Shown here piece by piece: positions 57,946-64,000 of a DNA stretch of 64,000 bases. The notes under the pieces were generated by a model. It searched no databases and was not told the DNA's origin. It saw only the letters and a list, made by a program, of their open reading frames with translations. The translations under genes and the position numbers were made by a program. Origin of the DNA: Providencia rustigianii DSM 4541 (GTDB taxonomy: Bacteria; Pseudomonadota; Gammaproteobacteria; Enterobacterales; Enterobacteriaceae); assembly GCF_000156395.1 (NCBI RefSeq), contig NZ_GG703820.1, positions 124,813-188,812 on the forward strand, read 5' to 3'. Position 1 is the first letter of the stretch. Every line of letters begins with the position of its first letter.

Positions 57946-59250
57946 TTAACCTGCTTGAACTTGGTTCATCAGTTCAGTGAAGTTAGTTTCTTTTTCAGTT
58001 ACTTTTGCAGCAGCAAGAATAGTTTCAACAGCTTGCTCTTCTAACGCTAAGTTACGAACACTGTTCATCAGCTCTTCATTTTTGCTGTAGTATTCGATAA
58101 CTTCTGACGGATCTTCGTAAGCAGATGCCATATCTTCGATCAGTGCCTTAACGCGCTCTTCATCAGCTTTCAGTTCGTTTTTGTTGATCACTTCGCCTAA
58201 CAGCAGACCAACAAGTACGCGACGTTTAGCTTGTTCTTCGAACAGTTCACGCGGTAATTCCATCGCTTGTTTTTCGTTGCCACCAAAGCGTTGTGCTGCT
58301 TGACGACGCAGAACATCGATTTCACCATCAACAACCGCTGCTGGAACATCGATTTCGTTAGCGTTAACCAGACCGTCTAGAACTTGCGCTTTAATACGGT
58401 TACGAATTGCATTTTTCAGCTCACGTTCCATATTTTTACGAACTTCTGCACGCAGACCTTCTACTGAACCGTCGGCAATACCGAAACGCTTAACGAATTC
58501 TTCAGTAAATTCTGGCAGTTCACGTTGTTCTACTTTCTTCAGGACGATAGCAAACTTAGCTGCTTTACCTTTCAGATTTTCTGCATGGTAATCTTCTGGG
58601 AAGTTAACTTCGATGTCGAATTCTTCGCCAGCTTTGTGACCAACAATACCGTCTTCGAAACCAGGGATCATACGACCTTCGCCCATAACCAGTGCGAAGT
58701 CTTCAGCTTTACCACCTTCAAACTCTTCACCATCGATAGAACCAGAGAAATTGATAGTGATACGTGAATCAGCAGTTGCTGCATCTTCAACTTCTTTCCA
58801 CTGTGCTTGTTGCTTACGCAGAGTTTCCAGCATGTTGTCGAGGTCTTCGTCTTTCACGGTTACAACTGGTTTTTCAACTTCAATAGCGTCAAAACCTTTT
58901 AATTCGACTTCTGGGTAAACTTCGAACTCAACAGAGAAAACAAAGTCTTTACCATCTTCGAACATTTCTGGCTTATAGCTTGGTGCGCCAGCTGGATTAA
59001 TTTTTTGTTCGATGATTGCATTGATAAAGTTACGTTGCATAACATCGCCCAGAACGTCTTGCATTACAGACGCACCATAACGTTGTTTAACGATATGCAT
59101 TGGTACTTTTCCTTTACGGAAACCATCAATGCGAACTTTTTTAGCAACGTTAACCAGCTCGCTGTTCAGCGCTTTTTCAATATCAGTGGCAGGAACGGTG
59201 ATTGTTACACGACGCCCAAGGCCTTGAGTCGTTTCAACAGAAACTTGCAT
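57946..59250 (-). CDS. tig: Trigger factor
   Basis: A 434-residue ribosome-bound chaperone (E. coli 432). The ribosome-binding signature [17 protein letters not shown] is at about residues 43-59, the FKBP-type domain at about 150-245 ([23 protein letters not shown]), and the helical C-domain follows. It meets nascent chains at the tunnel exit. The gene precedes clpP-clpX-lon on the same strand, as in E. coli. Confidence 0.98.
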   Translation of the reverse strand: MQVSVETTQGLGRRVTITVPATDIEKALNSELVNVAKKVRIDGFRKGKVPMHIVKQRYGASVMQDVLGDVMQRNFINAIIEQKINPAGAPSYKPEMFEDGKDFVFSVEFEVYPEVELKGFDAIEVEKPVVTVKDEDLDNMLETLRKQQAQWKEVEDAATADSRITINFSGSIDGEEFEGGKAEDFALVMGEGRMIPGFEDGIVGHKAGEEFDIEVNFPEDYHAENLKGKAAKFAIVLKKVEQRELPEFTEEFVKRFGIADGSVEGLRAEVRKNMERELKNAIRNRIKAQVLDGLVNANEIDVPAAVVDGEIDVLRRQAAQRFGGNEKQAMELPRELFEEQAKRRVLVGLLLGEVINKNELKADEERVKALIEDMASAYEDPSEVIEYYSKNEELMNSVRNLALEEQAVETILAAAKVTEKETNFTELMNQVQAG

Positions 59251-59340
59251 CTTCTTACCTCAAAATAAATCTTAGTGATCGGTCTACTCCAGAGCTATGT
59301 CATTAAATCATAATGACCATCTCCCTTCCAGAACCGGGGT

Positions 59341-59356
59341 CGTTACTTTCGTAACG
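59341..59356 (-). other. Hairpin in the tig leader
   Basis: CGTTAC-TTTC-GTAACG is a perfect stem-loop in the presumed tig 5' leader, nested in outer complementary ATGACC/GGTCAT segments (59313-59362). It may control translation or stability; no known riboswitch is recognised. Confidence 0.4.
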
Positions 59357-59409
59357 GTCATCCCTGATATCAGAAGCGTCCCGAAACCTTACTGAAAATT
59401 AGACGCAAC

Positions 59410-59438
59410 ATTATACCGATGCATGCGCCCAGAGTCGA
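59410..59438 (-). promoter_or_regulatory. tig: Sigma-70 promoter of tig
   Basis: On the minus strand TCGACT (59438-59433) and a perfect TATAAT (59415-59410) are separated by 17 bp, giving a leader of about 150 nt before tig. Confidence 0.65.
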
Positions 59439-59591
59439 GAAAAGCCGATAAAAGAAGCTATTATTCCTCTTTATTTGTGACTTTTCTGGCTAAAATTTCA
59501 TTTTCCCTTATCAAATTGGGGAAAAAGTATCCATTACATGGAGGCTAATTAGATCCCACTCGCTGTGGCAGAATCAATTCTAGACCAGTAA

Positions 59592-59930
59592 TTAGCGATT
59601 TATACCACCTACACCACGGCAAGCTGGCGATTTTAACACCGTACTCGCTAATTCGTCCCATTCTTTAGGCGTATAGGTATGTAGGGCTAATGCATGGATC
59701 CCACCAGCTAATTCGTCAGCCAAAATAGCATAGATCTCGCGATGGCGCCCAATCATACGCATATTTTCAAATTTTTCGCTAACCAAAACAACTTTGAAGT
59801 GGCTTTCAGAGCCAGGCAAAACATTATGCTGATGACTTTCATTAATCACATCCAGATAATCTGGTTTAAAAGCCGCCTGCAATTTTTCACTCACGCGGGA
59901 CTGCATTGTTGGTGGTGTATTGGCGTCCAT
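59592..59930 (-). CDS. bolA: BolA family protein
   Basis: A 112-residue BolA (E. coli 105). The BolA fold core NVLPGSESHFKVVLVSEKF and the RHREIYAILADELAGGIHALALHTYTPKEW segment with conserved histidine are clear. I chose ATG 59930, which has a strong AAGGAGC site 5-11 bp upstream; longer in-frame versions reach into the upstream region. BolA acts in stress morphology and with monothiol glutaredoxins in iron-sulphur handling. Confidence 0.93.
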   Translation of the reverse strand: MDANTPPTMQSRVSEKLQAAFKPDYLDVINESHQHNVLPGSESHFKVVLVSEKFENMRMIGRHREIYAILADELAGGIHALALHTYTPKEWDELASTVLKSPACRGVGGINR

Positions 59931-60246
59931 AAAAGCTCCTTGATAAAATGGGAAACCCAATGTGGGTTGATAGCCTATACTTATTAAAGATTGTTCTTGA
60001 ATATCCAACAGCCTCTAGCATTGAAAAAAGCGCTCAATTACACTGCGTAACGACTATCTTCTTATTATAGAAATAGCGGATAATAACGTCAGCATCATTG
60101 ATAATTTGGCGCCGAAAACGCGAAATGTCCCATGTGATATACATTTATGCGAATTTTTTCTCAAACTGTTGTCTAATAACATTAGCTATCGTTACCCGAA
60201 CCATAACGGAACATTTTCAATTAGGAAAGATGAACTGGGAAGAATT

Positions 60247-60828
60247 ATGTTAAGAAAACTGTGTTTTCCACTTTTTGCACTATTTTTACTTGCGGGCTGT
60301 ACAGCACCAAGTAATACGTTATCTCTTGAGCCGAAAATTGCTTTACCGGCTAAAAACCCAACGCTTAATGCAACGTCCATTAGCGTCAGTAGTGTTGATA
60401 ATCGTCCGAATAGGTCGTTAGCTGAAGTTAACCGCAATGGCAGCTTGGTGGTACTTAATCCATCAAGGGATCCACGTTATTTAATGCAAGAAGCGGTTGA
60501 AAAACAAATGGCAGCTCGTGGTTTTATGGTGACATCTCCCGCGAATATCAACTTAGTTGTTCAATTAAACAAACTAAGTACTCAAGTCAGCGAAGGTAGC
60601 CTGCGCCACAATATTACGGTTAATTCAAGCGTTGCTGTGAATGCAACAGCGCCTAATGGCTCAACCAAAAGCCGTACCTTCACTCGTAATTACAATACCC
60701 AAGGTGCTCTGGGTGCTACGAATGAAAAAATTACTGAAGCAATCAACCTAGCGCTGAGTGACTTAATTGCGGATATGGCTAAAGACCAAGAACTCACGGA
60801 TTTTATCAGACAAAATTCACGATATTAG
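60247..60828 (+). CDS. yajG: YajG-family lipoprotein
   Basis: A 193-residue lipoprotein (E. coli 192) with signal MLRKLCFPLFALFLLAGC. The mature part shows the conserved YajG pattern VDNRPNRSLAEV and AVEKQMAARGFMV. ATG 60247 is chosen because the signal peptide begins there, although the frame is open further upstream. The function is unknown. It is followed by ampG, as in E. coli yajG-ampG. Confidence 0.92.
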   Translation: MLRKLCFPLFALFLLAGCTAPSNTLSLEPKIALPAKNPTLNATSISVSSVDNRPNRSLAEVNRNGSLVVLNPSRDPRYLMQEAVEKQMAARGFMVTSPANINLVVQLNKLSTQVSEGSLRHNITVNSSVAVNATAPNGSTKSRTFTRNYNTQGALGATNEKITEAINLALSDLIADMAKDQELTDFIRQNSRY

Positions 60829-60985
60829 TCAGGCAAAATGAATGGTTTCATATTAGTATCATTCAAGTTGTGACAAGCTACAGTTAAATCCAGCAACCCA
60901 AACAATACCTATTATTTGGGTTGCTTATTCATCTCAGATATCTCCCGCGTAATATTGCAGAACCAACATAGGCTATGAGGGAATA

Positions 60986-62497
60986 ATGCCACGTTTCACA
61001 CTACCCAATAATGTTACTTTAATCCTGCTAGGCTTTGTCTCTGGCTTACCTCTAGCACTCACTGCGGGAACATTACAAGCTTGGCTAACCGTTGAAAATA
61101 TTGACATCAAAACCATCGGTTTCTTTTCCTTAGTTGGTCAAGCTTATGTATTAAAATTCCTCTGGTCTCCGATGATGGATCGCTACACTCCTCCTTTTTT
61201 AGGGCGTCGTCGCGGTTGGTTACTGACCACTCAAATATTATTAATTATCAGCATTGCGGGGATGAGCTTCATGAATCCCTCTGAACATTTATGGTGGCTC
61301 GCGGCATTAGCGGTCACTGTCGCCTTTTGTTCTGCTTCTCAAGATATTGTTTTTGATGCATATAAAACTGATTTACTCAGTGCAGAAGAACGCGGAATCG
61401 GGGCAGCAACCTCAGTCATGGGCTATAGAATCAGTATGTTGGTTTCTGGGGGATTAGCGCTTTGGTTAGCGGATAAATTCCTCACTTGGCAACAACTGTA
61501 TTTAGTCATGGCAAGTTTAATGCTGATTGGCGTATTCGCGACTCTTTTTGCCAAAGAACCAAAAGATAATATTGCTCCCCCAGCCTCATTAAAGGACGCT
61601 ATCTACGCCCCTCTCGCTGAATTTTTCAGTCGTAACAATGCTTGGCTCGTTTTGCTGCTACTTATTTTTTATAAAATGGGCGATGCTTTTGTCATGGCTC
61701 TGAATACTAATTTTTTGCTTAATGCACTTGGCTTCAGTCTCAGTGAAGTGGGAACAGTGAATAAAACCGTTGGAATGGCAGCCACAATTATTGGTGCGCT
61801 ATTTGGTGGTTATTTAATGAAAAATATGAGCTTATTTAGAGCTCTACTCGTTTTTGGCATATTACAAGGCGGCTCCAATATTGGATACTGGTTCCTTGCT
61901 GTTACTCCGCCGAATATCATTAGCATGGGTTCCATTATTTTCCTTGAGAATATCTTCTCTGGAATGGGTACAGCTGCATTTGTCGCGTTACTCATGACCT
62001 TATGTAATAAATCATTATCTGCAACACAATTTGCTCTGCTTTCTGCTTTATCTGCGGTAGGCCGAGTCTATATTGGCCCTGTCGCCAGTATTTTTGTCAG
62101 CACCTACGGCTGGCCAATGTTCTATCTGATATCCATCGGCGTGGCTGTTCCCGGCGTTTTATTATTACTCGCCTGCCGCACATCTTTGGTTTACACCCAA
62201 ACCACAGGGTTATTTCAGCGCCGTGAACTATTTGCTAATGGCTACAAAATCGCTGTTTATGCCTTAATCGTGGCAACATCGATTCTATCCGCTTGGTTAA
62301 TCAGTTTACTTATCACATCATTTGCAAGCGTGAAAGTTTACCTATTTACTTCCCATCTTTCGCTGTGGCTATCCCTACCTCAATATCAAAATATTATATT
62401 TAACATAGGGATAGGTATTGGTGCTATTAGTCTGATTGTCGGTGGAACCCTTGACTACCTCGCCGTACGCAAAGCAACGAAACATAAGCCAGCATAA
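60986..62497 (+). CDS. ampG: Muropeptide MFS transporter AmpG
   Basis: A 503-residue inner membrane permease (E. coli 491) with 12-14 helices that imports GlcNAc-anhydroMurNAc peptides for cell wall recycling and beta-lactamase induction. LGFVSGLPLALTAGTLQAWL near the start and MDRYTPPFLGRRRGWLL (MFS loop 2-3) are diagnostic. A GAGGGAATA site precedes the ATG. A weak stem (CCCCAAATTAA / TTAATTTGGGG at 62538-62564) follows. Confidence 0.95.
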   Translation: MPRFTLPNNVTLILLGFVSGLPLALTAGTLQAWLTVENIDIKTIGFFSLVGQAYVLKFLWSPMMDRYTPPFLGRRRGWLLTTQILLIISIAGMSFMNPSEHLWWLAALAVTVAFCSASQDIVFDAYKTDLLSAEERGIGAATSVMGYRISMLVSGGLALWLADKFLTWQQLYLVMASLMLIGVFATLFAKEPKDNIAPPASLKDAIYAPLAEFFSRNNAWLVLLLLIFYKMGDAFVMALNTNFLLNALGFSLSEVGTVNKTVGMAATIIGALFGGYLMKNMSLFRALLVFGILQGGSNIGYWFLAVTPPNIISMGSIIFLENIFSGMGTAAFVALLMTLCNKSLSATQFALLSALSAVGRVYIGPVASIFVSTYGWPMFYLISIGVAVPGVLLLLACRTSLVYTQTTGLFQRRELFANGYKIAVYALIVATSILSAWLISLLITSFASVKVYLFTSHLSLWLSLPQYQNIIFNIGIGIGAISLIVGGTLDYLAVRKATKHKPA

Positions 62498-62537
62498 TAT
62501 TTTAGGTTATTTTTCAAACCATTCAAAAATTTACTCC

Positions 62538-62564
62538 CCCCAAATTAAACAGATTAATTTGGGG
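62538..62564 (+). terminator. Hairpin after ampG
   Basis: Perfect 11-bp arms CCCCAAATTAA and TTAATTTGGGG around ACAGA. No long U-run follows, so termination is possible but not certain. Confidence 0.5.
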
Positions 62565-62626
62565 AATCCTTTCTATTAATACAAATTAGATCTCCCTAGC
62601 AAATATCGCTTAAAGATCAAGAAAAT

Positions 62627-62642
62627 CGTGAACAAGATCACT
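62627..62642 (+). promoter_or_regulatory. CRP-like site upstream of the Tsx/OmpK-like gene
   Basis: CGTGA-N6-TCACT within AAAATCGTGAACAAGATCAC matches the CRP consensus TGTGA-N6-TCACA at 8 of 10 positions. CRP control is known for tsx in E. coli. It lies about 135 bp before the start. Confidence 0.5.
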
Positions 62643-62775
62643 CATTTACTGAAAGATATTTTTTAATTGCAAATCTAAAGCCTAATATATCACACGTTTG
62701 AGGATGGTTAGTTGACAAGCTAAAAATTTGCGTAGCAACTAATTTTTATTAATGTATAAACGAAAATAATATATC

Positions 62776-63567
62776 ATGAAAAAAAATCTACTCTGCGCTG
62801 CTGCTTTAGCATCTTTGGCGTCTTTAGCAGGAACTGCAAGTGCTGAAAATACTGAAAATTTTCTTGGATACCAAAATGGTTTTGCTGACATCAATGTGAA
62901 CTATTTGGATTGGTCCCGCCATACTGAGAACAAATCTAAAAATACGACTCATAAAGAAGATTTTGCTTACTTTGAATTAGAAGGTGGCGCTAATTTCAAT
63001 TGGGGAGAGTTATATGGATTCTTCGATGTGGAAAATCCGTTCAATAAACAACATGAAGACCCAGGCAAAAACCAACGTTACACGCTAAAAACAACCGCTA
63101 GAGTTTATTTAGCAGATACTGGATTCAACCTGTATGGTCACGTTTATGGAACTTGGTCACTACCCGGTGATAAACATGGCGGCAACTTCCATGAAGTTAA
63201 CACGCTGTATGGGGTAGGCTACAACACGTCAATTGGTAACTTATGGTTTAAACCATTCGTTGCATTACATTATGTCGATCAAACCTATTATTCTGGTAAC
63301 AACGGTTATGTTGTTGGCTGGGTTGCAGGTTATAACTTTAAAATGTTCCAAGAAGATTTCATGGTTACCAACTGGCATGAAATGGAATTCGCGCGCCATA
63401 AACGCTATGGAAATGGCGGTCGTGACGGTGTGAATGGTGCTTTAGCATTCTGGTGGAATGCAACACCACATTTATCAGCAGGTCTTCAATACCGTTATGC
63501 TGACAATAAATTAGGTGATGATTTCTATCAAGATGGACTCATTTACACATTAAAGTATAACTTTTAG
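62776..63567 (+). CDS. Nucleoside-specific channel protein, Tsx/OmpK family
   Basis: A 263-residue outer membrane beta-barrel with a signal peptide (MKKNLLCAAALASLASLAGTASA). FADINVNYLDWS, ELEGGANFNWGELYGFFDVENPF and the C-terminal LIYTLKYNF ending in Phe are typical of the Channel_Tsx (OmpK) family. It may take up nucleosides. E. coli has no such gene between ampG and cyoA, so this is a lineage-specific placement. Whether it is orthologous to tsx or to Vibrio ompK cannot be settled here. Confidence 0.88.
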   Translation: MKKNLLCAAALASLASLAGTASAENTENFLGYQNGFADINVNYLDWSRHTENKSKNTTHKEDFAYFELEGGANFNWGELYGFFDVENPFNKQHEDPGKNQRYTLKTTARVYLADTGFNLYGHVYGTWSLPGDKHGGNFHEVNTLYGVGYNTSIGNLWFKPFVALHYVDQTYYSGNNGYVVGWVAGYNFKMFQEDFMVTNWHEMEFARHKRYGNGGRDGVNGALAFWWNATPHLSAGLQYRYADNKLGDDFYQDGLIYTLKYNF

Positions 63568-63993
63568 TGACTAAAGGATTTTTGTATATTTTTTTAATAT
63601 ATTTCCTTTAATTTCAAAAAAATAGCAATTCTCTGTCTCTTTTTTGCCGATAAAGCAATCAAATTTGCTTTATCGGTAACAAATTTAGTACATTCCCTTA
63701 CGGCATTTCTTAACAATCGAATCAGTTTCGTCATTTTTTTGTCAATTTTGTCTATATTTTTCTTTGAAAAATTACCAAGATAATTTAGTATTCATACTGT
63801 TTTATCAATATATACCTATAACCAGTAGCAATTTTAACCTTTTAGATATAAAAGCTTTACATGTGATCATATTAACATAAAGAGCTAACATTTCCGTTTC
63901 TTTACCTTACAATCATTTACACTCGCATAACCTTACCGTAAAATGCCCGCACTGATGAAACGACAATTAGAATCTTGTCATTTGGGGTCGTGG
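63568..63993 (+). promoter_or_regulatory. AT-rich region before the presumed cyoA
   Basis: No gene seen. A 12-bp perfect hairpin (CCGATAAAGCAA / TTGCTTTATCGG, 63647-63676) lies 80 bp after the channel gene and may end its transcript, though no U-run follows it. The rest should include the cyo promoter; I did not identify ArcA or Fnr sites with confidence. Confidence 0.4.
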
Positions 63994-64000
63994 ATGAGAC
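63994..64000 (+). CDS. cyoA: Probable first codons of cyoA (ubiquinol oxidase subunit II), cut by window end
   Basis: The window ends in ATGAGAC after a TGGGGT ribosome binding site. E. coli cyoA begins with codons for MRLRK and follows ampG. Only seven bases are visible, so this rests on position and the first two codons. Confidence 0.4.

Overview
The window comes from a gamma-proteobacterium of the Morganellaceae, most likely Providencia or a close relative. This rests on enterobacterial gene order (epd-pgk-fbaA; tomB-hha-ffs-ybaY-tesB; decR-queC-fadM-ybaV-ppiD-hupB-lon-clpX-clpP-tig-bolA-yajG-ampG), AT-rich intergenic DNA, ERIC-type repeats, and proteins close to E. coli ones but clearly diverged. 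The genus is inferred; no database was searched.

Region 1 (1-10690) is a 4-hydroxyphenylacetate (homoprotocatechuate) degradation cluster in the order hpaD (5' end outside the window), hpaF, a Bcr/CflA-type exporter, a succinate-semialdehyde dehydrogenase, hpaH, hpaI, hpaX, hpaA, hpaB, hpaC. HpaBC hydroxylates the ring, HpaD opens it, HpaF/HpaH/HpaI process the product to pyruvate plus succinic semialdehyde, and the embedded dehydrogenase would oxidise the latter to succinate. Two ERIC elements sit inside the cluster, and one overlaps the start codon of hpaA.

Region 2 (10700-16520, minus strand) holds central carbon genes: epd-pgk-fbaA with a Cra-like operator upstream, then tktA.

Region 3 (16890-27213, minus strand) is an adhesin secretion locus: a lipoprotein, a 1634-residue adhesin with a BapA-like prefix, nine Ig-like repeats and a von Willebrand A domain, then a TolC-like outer-membrane protein, an ABC exporter and an HlyD-type adaptor. 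About 2.3 kb of AT-rich DNA without convincing genes follows (27214-29502).

Region 4 (29503-36042) is an oxalate catabolism / acid-response cluster: frc, oxc, yfdV-like transporter, a second frc and a yfdE-like CoA-transferase. The two frc copies share a 702-bp nearly identical block and then diverge abruptly, which points to gene conversion.

Region 5 (36140-64000) is core genome: tRNA-Asp, dnaQ/rnhA, yafS, gloB, mltD; tomB-hha, the SRP RNA, ybaY, tesB, mdlBA, decR, queC, fadM, ybaV, ppiD, hupB, lon, clpX, clpP, tig, bolA, yajG, ampG, a Tsx/OmpK-like channel and probably the first bases of cyoA. Compared with E. coli, amtB-glnK is missing between tesB and mdlB, cof is missing beside decR, and mltD abuts tomB. 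I see no CRISPR array, prophage or intact insertion sequence. The most unusual points are the frc mosaic, the RTX-less vWA adhesin with its lipoprotein, and the ERIC element that seems to supply the start of hpaA.
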